DNA of 64,000 nucleotides from Ferrimonas sp. YFM (GTDB lineage Bacteria; Pseudomonadota; Gammaproteobacteria; Enterobacterales; Shewanellaceae). Below, piece by piece: positions 45,386 through 53,928 of the stretch. The notes below the pieces were generated by a model. That model ran no database searches. It was not told the origin of the DNA and was given only the letters and a program-made list of their open reading frames with translations. The stretch is from assembly GCF_030296015.1 (NCBI RefSeq), contig NZ_AP027368.1, forward strand, positions 1,488,001 through 1,552,000. The letters are read 5' to 3'. Made by a program: the position numbers and the translations under genes. Numbering within the stretch: position 1 is the stretch's first letter; each line of letters opens with the position of its first letter.

Positions 45386-46201
45386 GTGCTTCAATACCAC
45401 GCCAACCAGATCCCCACGACGATCCCACTGATTGCCCGAGCCATCCTCAAGCGTACGCCTCCGGCGCAGCTTCCTGAGAAGGCCATTGAGATTCAGGATT
45501 TTCGTTTTGATGCCGGCAAGCTGGAGAAGTACAACACCTTCTGTGGCTTTCCCAAGGGCAGCCTGCCCCTGAGCTACATGTTTGTTGCCTCCCAGCCTGT
45601 GCAACTGATGCTGCTGACTCAGCCGGATGTCCCGGTCAAGCCTTTGGGCATGATTCACCTGGGCGTGAGCTTTGAGCAGCACCAGCCCATGAGCCTGGAC
45701 AACAGCTACCAGTTCACCCTGAAGGTGGGCGACCAGCAGGAGACCATCAAGGGGCTGGAGTTTGAACTCCTCGGCGAGTTTCGCCACGAAGGTGAGCTGA
45801 CCGCCAGCTACGTCAGCCGCTGCCTGCTCAAACTGGAAGGCCCTCGCAAGCGTGGCCGTCCTGCCCGTGAGCCCCGTGTGGCCTACGACTGGAAGCCAGT
45901 CACCAGCCTGATGATGCAGGAGAGCGATGCCCGCCGTTACGCGGCCATCTCCGGTGACTACAACCCCATCCACCTGCACCGTCTGACCGCCAAGCCCTTC
46001 GGCTTCGAAGCGCCCATCGCCCATGGCATGTATATGGTTGCCAAGATGCTCGCCAGTGTGGCCGAGCCGGTGACCTGCGCCAGTTTCCAGTTCCAGCGTC
46101 CGGTGCTGATGCCTTGCGAGGGCACCATCGAGCGTGACGGCGAAGGCCTGCGCCTGGTGAACGAGGCGGGCAAGGCCCTGGTCTCCGCCAAGGTTGCCTG
46201 A
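45386..46201 (+). CDS. MaoC-like hotdog-fold dehydratase
   Basis: A 271-residue protein with a C-terminal MaoC-type hotdog domain: RRYAAISGDYNPIHLHRLTAKPFGFEAPIAHGMYM (about 190-225) contains the hydratase-2 Asp and His in D-x-N-P-x-H. The N-terminal half is a second, degenerate hotdog. The family hydrates (R)-enoyl thioesters in fatty acid or polyester metabolism; substrate unknown. An ATG at 45380 is in frame but AAGGA touches it with no spacing, whereas the GTG at 45386 is six bases from AAGGA, so I prefer GTG. Single gene. Confidence 0.8.
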   Translation: MLQYHANQIPTTIPLIARAILKRTPPAQLPEKAIEIQDFRFDAGKLEKYNTFCGFPKGSLPLSYMFVASQPVQLMLLTQPDVPVKPLGMIHLGVSFEQHQPMSLDNSYQFTLKVGDQQETIKGLEFELLGEFRHEGELTASYVSRCLLKLEGPRKRGRPAREPRVAYDWKPVTSLMMQESDARRYAAISGDYNPIHLHRLTAKPFGFEAPIAHGMYMVAKMLASVAEPVTCASFQFQRPVLMPCEGTIERDGEGLRLVNEAGKALVSAKVA

Positions 46202-46218
46202 TAACCAGACCGCGATAC

Positions 46219-46247
46219 AAAAAAGGCTCCTTTCGGAGCCTTTTTTA
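46219..46247. terminator. Bidirectional terminator, MaoC-like gene / ybjN
   Basis: AAAAAAGGCTCC-TTTC-GGAGCCTTTTTT between convergent genes. Confidence 0.92.
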
Positions 46248-46258
46248 GTGTCTGTCGC

Positions 46259-46759
46259 TTAGTGCAGCAGGTGCTGGTGCCCCATCTCTATCTCCGGGGC
46301 AGCGTGGTTCTCTTCGTCGTTGTCGTCCGGCAGGGCATAACCCTGCTCATGGATCCATTTTAGCAGCTGCACCTTGACGTCACTGTGGAACCCGACGAAA
46401 TCGGCAAACTGTTCCTCGGTGAGTCCGGCAGCGGTACGAACATGGCTGCTGATCACCAGCTTGGGCAGGGTGTCATCCATCAGCTCGACGAAAATCTTCA
46501 GTTCATTATGCCTGTTGTTCAGCTCACCCAGCTCACTGTAGAGCTTGAACAGGGTGGCGGGGCGCAGCTCCATGGAGGTGCTGAACTGCAGCAGACCCTG
46601 CTCCTCAATCAACTCCAGCTTGCTGTCGAACACGCCGGGGCGCTCCTGCATCTTGGTCAGGTGGAAGCCATCGCAGGCGCCGCACAGGTAAAATTCCACC
46701 TGCATCGCTTCGAGCCAGCGATGGATGTCGGCGTGTCCTGGTTGAGAGATTTGAGGCAT
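46259..46759 (-). CDS. ybjN: YbjN family protein
   Basis: A 166-residue protein that aligns along its length with E. coli YbjN: IHRWLEAMQVEFYLCGACDGFHLTKMQ, GVFDSKLELIEEQGLL, DDTLPKLVISSHV and LTEEQFADFVGFHSD. The fold resembles type III secretion chaperones. E. coli YbjN affects motility, biofilm and stress genes when overproduced; mechanism unknown. The acidic tail with His residues (EIEMGHQHLLH) is longer than in E. coli. Stand-alone. Confidence 0.87.
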   Translation of the reverse strand: MPQISQPGHADIHRWLEAMQVEFYLCGACDGFHLTKMQERPGVFDSKLELIEEQGLLQFSTSMELRPATLFKLYSELGELNNRHNELKIFVELMDDTLPKLVISSHVRTAAGLTEEQFADFVGFHSDVKVQLLKWIHEQGYALPDDNDEENHAAPEIEMGHQHLLH

Positions 46760-46844
46760 AGAATCGGGAACGCTTTAGTGTAACTTAGGGAGCAAGAGTA
46801 ACATTCAGACACAGGGAAACCAAGGTAACGGCGCTCAGAGTGTG

Positions 46845-47612
46845 TTACATCTCTTTAAATAGAGACTGGGCGCTGCGACTCACCGCCAGGCGCAGGTCTC
46901 CCGCCTCGACCCAGAGGCGTCCCGCCAGATCCCGAGTTACCCGCTTGATGGCGTCCACCCGCACTATGTTGGCGCGGTGAATCTGCCAAAACTGGTCTGA
47001 ATCCAGTTGATTCATTAACTCCTTAAGAGAGAGACGCAACAGGTATTGCTCATCGCCCTTGCCCCGTTGGCGGTGCAGAGTGACGTACTTGTCTTCGGCG
47101 CGAAAGGCGACGATCTCCTCGACCGGGATCAGGTGCAGATCCTCGCCCTTGGAGGCTTTCAGCCATTTCAGGGGGGCGGGTGCCGGTGCCAGTTTCTGCA
47201 TTTGGCTGATCAGGGAGTCCAGCGCGTTGGCGTCCCGGGGAATGGCCAGTCGTTGCTGCAATCTCTGGCAGGCATTGGCCAGACGGGTCTGTTCCACCGG
47301 TTTAAGCAGGTAGTCCACCGCCGCCTGCTCGAAGGCGGCCACGGCATACTGATCGTAGGCTGTGGTGAACACAATCAGAGGGGGCTGGGCCAGGGCGGAG
47401 AGGTGGCGAGCCAGAGCCAGGCCATCCAACCCTGGCATGCGAATATCCAGAAACACCACTTGAGGTTGGTGGCGGCTGATGGCGTCCAGGGCTTCCACGC
47501 CATCCGCGCATTGGGCCTGCAGTTTCAGTTCGGGCCAGCAGCGTGCCAACAGGGTGGCCAGGTGTTGTCTGAGCAGGGGCTCGTCATCGGCAATAATGGC
47601 GGTGATGGTCAT
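46845..47612 (-). CDS. LytTR-type response regulator
   Basis: A 255-residue LytR/AlgR-family regulator: receiver domain (about 3-120) with ADDE and phospho-acceptor Asp56 (VVFLDIRMPGLDG), and a LytTR DNA-binding domain (about 148-250) with HLIPVEEIVAFRAEDKYVTLH and FWQIHRANIVRVDAI. Last gene of the seven-gene operon; its start overlaps the kinase stop by ATGA. LytTR proteins bind pairs of 9-bp direct repeats; such a pair stands upstream of the operon at 53185-53213, so I infer it regulates its own operon. Confidence 0.93.
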   Translation of the reverse strand: MTITAIIADDEPLLRQHLATLLARCWPELKLQAQCADGVEALDAISRHQPQVVFLDIRMPGLDGLALARHLSALAQPPLIVFTTAYDQYAVAAFEQAAVDYLLKPVEQTRLANACQRLQQRLAIPRDANALDSLISQMQKLAPAPAPLKWLKASKGEDLHLIPVEEIVAFRAEDKYVTLHRQRGKGDEQYLLRLSLKELMNQLDSDQFWQIHRANIVRVDAIKRVTRDLAGRLWVEAGDLRLAVSRSAQSLFKEM

Positions 47613-48652
47613 GCGGGCTCCTGGCTCAGAGAGGACAGAGGGGCAAGAGGCAGTGACAGGCTGGCCAGGGTTCCCCCTTCCGGGCGCTCGGCCACATCCA
47701 GGCTGGCTTCATTGCCAAACAGGGTCTGCAAGCGCTCACGCAGGGTGCTCAGTCCCATTCCATGGCCCCGGTTCGAGGAGTGACCTAGTCCCACGCCGTT
47801 GTCCTCGACGCAGAGGCGTAACTGATCCTGATTTTGTGTCATGGTCACCCGTATATGGCCGGGGCCGGACGCCGCCTCGATGCCATGGGTGAGGGCGTTT
47901 TCCACCAAAGGCTGCAGCAGCAAAGGGGGAATGACCTGATGGGTCAGCTCATCGGGACAGATCACTTCCCAGGAGAGTCGCCCCAAACGAATCTCCTGCA
48001 GCTCCAGATAGGCACTCAGCAGTTGGCTCTCCTCGCCGCACCGGGTCAGTGGTCCCCGGTTGGGAATCAGGCTGGCTCTGAGCAACTCGCTGAGCTTTTG
48101 CAGCATCAGTTTGGCTTTGTCGCTGTCGAGGTCGATCAACACCTGGATATTGGCCAGGGTGTTGAACAGAAAGTGCGGCTCCATCTGGCTTTGCAACTGC
48201 TGAAGTCGGCTGAGGACCAGGGCACGTTCCTGTTCACTCTGGCGGCGTTTCGCCTGCTCCATCAGGTACTCCATCTCAGCGGCCTGGCTGCGGGCGTGGA
48301 AGTAGTAGTAACAGGCGATGGTAAACAGCAGCGACAGCAACAGAATAGGGGTCATGTCGGTGGCGGTCAGGTTGGTATTGAACCGGCTGAGCCAGAACCA
48401 GGCATGGAGTGAACCCAGGGTCATGGCGGCCACCACTGACAGCAGGGTGAGCAGACGGCTGTTCATTTCAGGAAACAGCTTTAACAGGGTGCGGCTGCAC
48501 ACTATGCCACTGGCGCCGTATCCAAAGCTGATGAGCAGGTGGTTGCTGTAGGGGCCTGGCCATACCTGACTGGTGGCCAGGGCCACGACGGCACAGAACA
48601 GAACGGTGAACAACACCGATTTGGCTTCCTGTTTGATACTCTGGGTACTCAT
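47609..48652 (-). CDS. LytS-type sensor histidine kinase
   Basis: A 347-residue kinase with four N-terminal membrane helices (about residues 12-30, 36-55, 66-85 and 98-117) and almost no periplasmic domain. The phospho-acceptor box is LQSQMEPHFLFNTLANIQVL (about residues 153-172) and the HATPase domain has PLLLQPLVENALTHGIE and VEDNGVGLGHSSNRGHGMGLSTLRERL. The short loops suggest it senses something in the membrane or a partner protein such as the ABC permease. Its ATG shares a base with the preceding barrel gene (TAATG), so synthesis is coupled. Confidence 0.92.
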   Translation of the reverse strand: MSTQSIKQEAKSVLFTVLFCAVVALATSQVWPGPYSNHLLISFGYGASGIVCSRTLLKLFPEMNSRLLTLLSVVAAMTLGSLHAWFWLSRFNTNLTATDMTPILLLSLLFTIACYYYFHARSQAAEMEYLMEQAKRRQSEQERALVLSRLQQLQSQMEPHFLFNTLANIQVLIDLDSDKAKLMLQKLSELLRASLIPNRGPLTRCGEESQLLSAYLELQEIRLGRLSWEVICPDELTHQVIPPLLLQPLVENALTHGIEAASGPGHIRVTMTQNQDQLRLCVEDNGVGLGHSSNRGHGMGLSTLRERLQTLFGNEASLDVAERPEGGTLASLSLPLAPLSSLSQEPA

Positions 48653-49830
48653 TAAAATCGTCCTGTCAAATTTACAAAAATCATACGCTTATCCGGCAGG
48701 TTTCGGTAGGGCGAGTCGGCACTGCCGAGCAGAGTGCGCATCGCCAGCTCCAGGTTCAGGCTGTGTTGTTCGAATGACCAGTTTAGCCGGGGGGTGGCGA
48801 TCACTCCCTGGCTTTGAGGGTCCATCAACAGATCCAGCCTGAGTTCCAGTGATTCCGCGCTCAGCCTCCAGTGGAGCATCAGACTGTGTTGGGTCAGGTT
48901 GCCATTGGCGAACCCGGCGGCATAGGTTCGCTGGACAGAGGGCACCTCTTTGGCGGCGTCGGCCCGATGCAGGGCACTTTGCCATTGGGACTGGCTCCAG
49001 GCCCGTCCGTCGAACCAGTATTCCAGAATCAGCTGGTGGCCGCTGACATGACTCCAGGTCAGCCCTAGCAGGGCCTGCACCGCATCATGCTGGCTGGTCA
49101 GTGCCACCGGCGCCTGGGGTTGACCGGTCAGCTGATAGCCCGGGAAACGGGCCTGATACAGGGCACTGCCGTGTATCTCAAGGGCATCGGTGGGGACCCA
49201 GACATAACTGGCCCCTATCAGCCCCCGGCGCACGTCGTCGTAGTAGCCCAGCAGTTGCCACTCATGACCCATAAGCATCCGGTAGTGGCGCAGCCCCAGT
49301 CCCTGCTGTTCGCTGGCCTGACTCATTGCGGTCTCTGGCGCCGAACTCCAGGAGGCGTCGGTGGCGATCAGGGTCCATTCGCCATCCAGGGTAAAGTGGG
49401 AGAGCGCCGCAACGCCCACCCCCTCTTCAACCTGAACTCCCAGTGGGTGGCGCCGATAGCCGCGGAACAGATCCAGTGGCCGGTAGCCATAACCCACACC
49501 CCAGTCGATGCGTGCCTTGCCCAGGGTCAGCTCCAGGTCGGAGTCGGCCAGAGGCGCCTGCCAAACCAGTTCCTGCAGCCACAGCTGTCCGGTGCTGCCG
49601 CTTTCATCCCTCTCCCAGGTGGCCGAAGCACTGGTACGCCAGTTGCCCTGCTGGTGGCTGAGGCCAATGAGGGCGTCCTGTCGGTCCGCGGAGCGGTAGT
49701 CCGGAAACAGAACGCTGTGGCTGCTCTGTCCCTGGCCATGGCTCAGCTGCCAGTGCCATTGGGTATCGGCCATGACAGAGCCAATGGGCAGCAGTGCCCA
49801 AAAGGCCAACCACCCCAACCAGGGCTTCAT
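48652..49830 (-). CDS. Predicted outer-membrane beta-barrel protein
   Basis: A 392-residue protein with a signal peptide (about 1-21, cut at VMA/D), then alternating aromatic and polar strands (TQWHWQLSHGQ, WRTSASATWERDE, LELTLGKARIDWGVGYGYRPLDLFRGYRRHPLGV) and a terminal strand RMIFVNLTGRF ending in Phe, the outer-membrane insertion signal. The conserved-looking WGVGYGYRPLDLF segment resembles barrels found beside LolA-like proteins, although I do not know its family. Fifth gene of the operon, overlapping both neighbours. Confidence 0.75.
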   Translation of the reverse strand: MKPWLGWLAFWALLPIGSVMADTQWHWQLSHGQGQSSHSVLFPDYRSADRQDALIGLSHQQGNWRTSASATWERDESGSTGQLWLQELVWQAPLADSDLELTLGKARIDWGVGYGYRPLDLFRGYRRHPLGVQVEEGVGVAALSHFTLDGEWTLIATDASWSSAPETAMSQASEQQGLGLRHYRMLMGHEWQLLGYYDDVRRGLIGASYVWVPTDALEIHGSALYQARFPGYQLTGQPQAPVALTSQHDAVQALLGLTWSHVSGHQLILEYWFDGRAWSQSQWQSALHRADAAKEVPSVQRTYAAGFANGNLTQHSLMLHWRLSAESLELRLDLLMDPQSQGVIATPRLNWSFEQHSLNLELAMRTLLGSADSPYRNLPDKRMIFVNLTGRF

Positions 49831-50546
49831 AGGCTGTCCACCCGGTTGCGGCTCAGGTAAGCGGGATTGAAGTACTTGTCGGGCAGAGAGGTTGGGGTGA
49901 TGTCGAGATACTCCACCAGGGTGCGCTTGCCCGGTTGGATACTATCGGTCAGCTCCATGGCAATGACCATGATGTGGCCGCCGCGCTCACCGGCGATGAA
50001 TCGGGCAACCTTGGCCAGTTTGCCGGAATGGAGGTAGAGCTTTGCCCGCAGGGGGAATCCGGAGTCTTTTTCGAGCCAGAGCTGAATCTTCTGGTAGCTG
50101 GCACCAGGGGCTTTGGCGGTCAGCTCCAGTTGCATCTCACGCTGGTCCTGACTGACCAGCAGAGGGTGATAACTGTCGCTCCAGGTTAGGGTGGAGATGT
50201 CGCCCACCGAGGCTTCCCCCAGCAGTTTTTGCAGTGGCGTGATGCGGATGGGGCGCCGGCTTCTGGGCATCATCAGCCAGTAGTCTTTGCCCAACATCAG
50301 CATCTTCTGCCCCTGCTCCTGGGGAGACTTGAACAGCACCAGAGAGTGCAGTTCGGGGCGGGTGTAGACGTGATAGAGCCGCTGTTTGCTCATCACACCC
50401 TGCTCATACAGAGTCACCCTGGACACCACTTTGGCTGCGGCGCTTTGCAAGCGGTACTGGTCCGCCTGTTCGAGCAGGATGGTGAGAGATTGGGCGGACA
50501 CCAGTGCTGGCAGCAGAGTCAGCAGCAACAACAGAGTTCTAGACAT
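49827..50546 (-). CDS. LolA-like outer-membrane lipoprotein-sorting protein
   Basis: A 239-residue periplasmic protein: signal peptide (about 1-18, cut at VSA/Q), then the LolA/LolB half-barrel pattern ending in an MMPRSRRPIRITPLQKLLGEASVGDIS segment that is common in LolA-like proteins linked to export systems. It probably carries a lipid, lipoprotein or lipophilic molecule between the ABC permease and the outer-membrane barrel encoded beside it. Overlaps both neighbouring genes. It is distinct from housekeeping LolA by length and by context. Confidence 0.8.
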   Translation of the reverse strand: MSRTLLLLLTLLPALVSAQSLTILLEQADQYRLQSAAAKVVSRVTLYEQGVMSKQRLYHVYTRPELHSLVLFKSPQEQGQKMLMLGKDYWLMMPRSRRPIRITPLQKLLGEASVGDISTLTWSDSYHPLLVSQDQREMQLELTAKAPGASYQKIQLWLEKDSGFPLRAKLYLHSGKLAKVARFIAGERGGHIMVIAMELTDSIQPGKRTLVEYLDITPTSLPDKYFNPAYLSRNRVDSL

Positions 50547-51792
50547 GTGCCAGGGCCTCGATAATGGGTTGTTTTACTCCACGCCTGGCTGCCATCAAGG
50601 CAGCCACCAGGCAGATACTGAGCACCATCAGGGTCACCATCAGTGCCAGGGGCGGGGAGAAGTCGATGTGCAGTGGGTAGCCCTGGGTGCGCCCCGGTGG
50701 GGGCGGCATCTGTATGGGCACCAACATCAGAATCAGGCTGGTCAGGGCGGTGGCCGTCACACCCAGAGTGGCCCCGAGACAGGCCATCAGGGCAGACTCT
50801 TTCAGAAAGCCGCAGATGATCTCTGAGGGTCTGGCGCCCATGGCCGACAGGGTGCCGATCTCCCGGGTGCGCTCTGCCACCGACATGGTCAGGGTGTTGA
50901 ACAGGGCTACAAACACCACCAGTGCCATCACCATCCCCAATAGGCCGAAAATGCCGTCGTAAAGGTTGCGGACCTTATGGTAGAAGAAGGCCCGTTCCTG
51001 CCAGGGCGTTTGCACCAGAGGCTGGTCCAAATCCCGCACTAACGCTTCGACCCGGGTGCCAACCTTGACCAGTGAGATCATCTCGTCCAGATAGAGTGAC
51101 AGGGTACTGATCCTGGAAGAAACCAGCAGGGACTGGGCGTCGCTGACCCCCAGATAGAGCTGGCGTTTGTCCAGTTCCGGTACCCCTGTGGTGAAGACTC
51201 CCCCGACCTTGAAGTCCAGGGCATTGAGCGCCCCGTCGCTGGTGGTGGCCAGCAGGGTGATCCAGTCTCCGACGGTGACCGCCAGATTGTCGGCCAGGGA
51301 CTGGCCCAGTAATACTGCCGGCTCTTCCGGGTTGTAGCGGGGAGAGTCGCTGGGCAACAGGGGGTGGCCCTGGTTCATAGTCAGGAAGGGGCCTTTGACG
51401 GCAAATTCACGGTGACTGACGCCGATGCCCATAAAGATGGTGCTCTTGTTGCCGTTGGAGACAAGCCCGGTGAAATGCACCCTGGGCAGTACTGCCCGCA
51501 CTTCGGGGATCTCAGCAAGGTGGTGCATCAGTGCCGGCTCGGGCTCGAATCCCAGGGCAAGGGGCATGGCCTCCTCCTGTTCGAAATACCTAGGGTGGCT
51601 CAGGGTCAGATGACCGGTGTCCCGGGCTGCCGCTTCTTGGAGAGAGCGGTAGGTAAAGAGGCCAAATCCTGCCGAGGCGGTCAGGGCGTACACCGCAATG
51701 GCCACGATCACCATGGAGAGCAGGGTGCGTCGCCGGTTGCGGCTCAGGTTCAGCAGTGCCAACCTGAGCCAGTGGGGAATCAACTTGCCCAT
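50539..51792 (-). CDS. ABC transporter permease, FtsX/LolE type
   Basis: A 417-residue MacB/LolC/E-like permease. The first helix is at about residues 22-42, a large MacB-type periplasmic domain spans about 45-270, and three C-terminal helices belong to the FtsX domain (about 285-410): GLVMALVVFVALFNTLTMSVAERTREIGTLSAMGA contains the family's REIG coupling motif. Type VII ABC transporters act as mechanotransmission devices that move lipoproteins, peptides or signals rather than pump across the inner membrane. Overlaps the ATPase gene upstream and the LolA-like gene downstream. Confidence 0.92.
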   Translation of the reverse strand: MGKLIPHWLRLALLNLSRNRRRTLLSMVIVAIAVYALTASAGFGLFTYRSLQEAAARDTGHLTLSHPRYFEQEEAMPLALGFEPEPALMHHLAEIPEVRAVLPRVHFTGLVSNGNKSTIFMGIGVSHREFAVKGPFLTMNQGHPLLPSDSPRYNPEEPAVLLGQSLADNLAVTVGDWITLLATTSDGALNALDFKVGGVFTTGVPELDKRQLYLGVSDAQSLLVSSRISTLSLYLDEMISLVKVGTRVEALVRDLDQPLVQTPWQERAFFYHKVRNLYDGIFGLLGMVMALVVFVALFNTLTMSVAERTREIGTLSAMGARPSEIICGFLKESALMACLGATLGVTATALTSLILMLVPIQMPPPPGRTQGYPLHIDFSPPLALMVTLMVLSICLVAALMAARRGVKQPIIEALAHV

Positions 51793-52463
51793 GACATCCC
51801 CTCCTGCTCAATCATGCCATCGCACAGATTGATGATTCGGTGGCACTGGTTGGCCATCCTAGGATCGTGGGTGGCAATGATGAAGGTAACCCCCAGCTCG
51901 CGGCCCAGTCGTTTCATCAGGGCGATCACCTGTTCGGCGGTCTGGCTGTCCAGGCTGGCGGTGGGCTCGTCGGCGATCACCAGTCTGGGCTGATGCACCA
52001 GGGCCCGGGCGATGGCCACCCGCTGCTGTTGGCCACCGGAGAGGTGATCCGGCCGCTGCTGAGCCTGATTTTCCAGCCCCACTTGGGCCAGCATCGCCAG
52101 CGCCTGCCGCTTTTGCTGGCTGACGGGCAATCCGTTCAGTTGCAGTGGATAGGCAACGTTTTCCAGGGCGGTCATCACCGGCACCAGGTTGAAGCGCTGA
52201 AACACGAAACCCAACTGGCGTCGACGCACTTCGGTTGCCTGCCGGGCGTCTGTCGGAGCCGGGGCGTCGTCCAGAGCCAGGGTACCCTGATAGTCCAGGT
52301 CCAGCAGCCCGAGGATGTTGAGCAGGGTACTTTTGCCCGAGCCTGAGGGGCCGCACAGGGCCACCATCTCACCCTGGTCCACCTTGCCATTGACCCCCTT
52401 GAGGGCGTGGACCCGTCCCAGCCCCAGGGGGTGGAACTTTTCGATGGCATCGAAGCGGATCAT
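51780..52463 (-). CDS. ABC transporter ATPase, LolD/MacB type
   Basis: A 227-residue ATPase: Walker A CGPSGSGKSTLLNILGLLD (about residues 37-55), Q-loop GFVFQRFNLVP, signature LSGGQQQRVAIARAL (about 137-151), Walker B LVIADEPTASLD and the H-loop ATHD. I start at ATG 52463, which overlaps the preceding stop as TGATG; the open frame to 52541 is Pro-rich and has no family match. It energises the FtsX-type permease encoded next. Confidence 0.95.
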   Translation of the reverse strand: MIRFDAIEKFHPLGLGRVHALKGVNGKVDQGEMVALCGPSGSGKSTLLNILGLLDLDYQGTLALDDAPAPTDARQATEVRRRQLGFVFQRFNLVPVMTALENVAYPLQLNGLPVSQQKRQALAMLAQVGLENQAQQRPDHLSGGQQQRVAIARALVHQPRLVIADEPTASLDSQTAEQVIALMKRLGRELGVTFIIATHDPRMANQCHRIINLCDGMIEQEGMSWAS

Positions 52464-53098
52464 CAGCCGTCCTCCAGCAGGGCGCGGGCCTGGTCGGTGA
52501 TGGGGTGCTGGGGCGCCCGGCCTTCCAGAGTTTTGAGCCACAGGCGCGCCTGATAGTCGTCATCGGCCTTGAGGGCGGCGTGAATGGCGTAGAGGTACAC
52601 CCAGGCACAGGCCTCTATGGGTTGGGCCTCGAAGGCTTTGTCGGAGAGCAGGGTCAGGTAAAGGTCGTATCCGGCATCAAATTGACCGAAGAACTCCGGC
52701 AGCTGGGTGAAGGTGACCGCCGCATTGGCTTGTGCCAGCTGGCTGTCGGGCAGTCCCAGCACTCTGGGCTGCTCATCCAGTGGCACCGCCTGTTCCTTCA
52801 GCAGTGCCAGCCCCTGATGGATGAAGCTTACTCCGGTCTCCACATGGGATAGCTTGTTCCAGGGCATCCAGGCATCCCGGCCCATCAAGGTGTGGGTACC
52901 CCCCAGGTAGACAAGGGTCAGAGGCTGTTTGCCTTCGGCCTCAACCCTCTGCTCCAGCTTGATTCGCACCTGTTCCACCAGGGCGCTGTCTCCTTGAGCC
53001 GCCTGATTGTAGAGGTCAATGGTGTCCTGGCTGGGATTGGCCCAAGCAGTTGCACAGAGACTCAGGCTGATTAGGGCGGCGCGTATCCTTAGTGTCAT
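52463..53098 (-). CDS. Periplasmic TPR-like protein, first gene of the LytTR operon
   Basis: A 211-residue protein with a signal peptide (about 1-20, cut at AWA/N) and helical repeat character (LYNQAAQGDSALVEQVRIKLEQR, VYLYAIHAALKADDDYQARLWLKTLEG). Between them are LVYLGGTHTLMGRDAWMPWNKLSHVETG and LPEFFGQFDAGYDLYLTLL. I do not recognise a characterised family. AAGGAG precedes the ATG. As the lead gene coupled to an ABC ATPase, it may be a periplasmic partner of the exporter. Confidence 0.75.
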   Translation of the reverse strand: MTLRIRAALISLSLCATAWANPSQDTIDLYNQAAQGDSALVEQVRIKLEQRVEAEGKQPLTLVYLGGTHTLMGRDAWMPWNKLSHVETGVSFIHQGLALLKEQAVPLDEQPRVLGLPDSQLAQANAAVTFTQLPEFFGQFDAGYDLYLTLLSDKAFEAQPIEACAWVYLYAIHAALKADDDYQARLWLKTLEGRAPQHPITDQARALLEDG

Positions 53099-53184
53099 GG
53101 TCTTTCTCCTTTATTGGACTGATGTCAGAGTAAAGGAGTGCCAGCAAGGTGGCTTGATGGTGCGACCAGGGGGCGTTACTGGGG

Positions 53185-53213
53185 ATAAACGGAACCAGAG
53201 GGAGATAAACGGT
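53185..53213 (-). promoter_or_regulatory. Pair of LytTR-type direct repeats
   Basis: Minus strand ACCGTTTAT (53213-53205) and TCCGTTTAT (53193-53185), 11 bases apart. Both match the published LytTR pattern [TA][AC][CA]GTTN[AG][TG] at every position. They lie 87-115 bases upstream of the first gene of the operon whose last gene encodes a LytTR regulator. The usual spacing is 12-13 bases, so this is slightly short. Confidence 0.7.
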
Positions 53214-53225
53214 TAACTGTTTCTA

Positions 53226-53708
53226 TCAGAGAGTGTCCCTAGGGGAGGAGAGGGTGAATTTGCGGACGGCCAGCTTAACCAGTTTTACCGAATAGGCGTT
53301 GATCAAACCCAGGACCATGGCGGCTAACGGAATAATCAGAGTAAGAAAGAGAGAAACGCAGAACAGCAGACCCATCAACAACTTGTCTGTCAGGATATCC
53401 TTTGAGTGAGACCAGCCCCCAACATAGCCGTCTGAGAACAAACAGAATGCCGTGTAGAAGTAAGCAGATGACAGGGAGACGTGCAACCAAATATTGGTCT
53501 TTGCGTTGTCACTGAAATGGGAGACGGTCAGACATAAACCCAGGATGATGTAGAGGACAAAAATGGTTGTGTCAGATTGATAGCGGGCGAGGTTCTGTGC
53601 GAGATTTCCATGAGTGGCTGCGTAAGCGACACCACAGAATAGCCCCAGGGTTATGCCGCCACAGACCAACCTCTCGACATACTTTCCCATCCGTTGCTTC
53701 CGCTCCAT
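53226..53708 (-). CDS. Orphan four-helix membrane protein
   Basis: A 160-residue hydrophobic protein with about four membrane helices (near residues 14-32, 46-64, 72-92 and 108-140). Its base composition is visibly lower in G+C than the flanking genes, and the surrounding gap (53709-53880) is also AT-rich, suggesting acquisition by transfer. ATG 53708 has only a weak site; ATG 53690 (six residues later) is an alternative. No family recognised. It is transcribed toward the LytTR operon, whose predicted operator begins 13 bases after its stop. Confidence 0.6.
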   Translation of the reverse strand: MERKQRMGKYVERLVCGGITLGLFCGVAYAATHGNLAQNLARYQSDTTIFVLYIILGLCLTVSHFSDNAKTNIWLHVSLSSAYFYTAFCLFSDGYVGGWSHSKDILTDKLLMGLLFCVSLFLTLIIPLAAMVLGLINAYSVKLVKLAVRKFTLSSPRDTL

Positions 53709-53885
53709 TGACTATCTTGCTTATCCGATGCCGTGGAACAACTCGCCTTTGTTCGACAAGTGTCGAGACATGAACTTATAAAAAAACCAGTTCAGAGATC
53801 TGGGCTTTATGTACTTAATTTATAAAGACTATGTCATACAGTTAAGGGAGGGCAAGAGTCGTTTTTTCGATTTGCTAAGGCAAAC

Positions 53886-53914
53886 AAAAAACGCCCCGCA
53901 ATGCGGGGCGTTTT
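53886..53914 (-). terminator. Terminator of the leucine dehydrogenase gene
   Basis: AAAACGCCCCGC-AAT-GCGGGGCGTTTT, a long perfect stem; on the minus strand it ends in Ts, 15 bases past the stop. Confidence 0.93.
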
Positions 53915-53928
53915 GTCTTAATCGCTGA

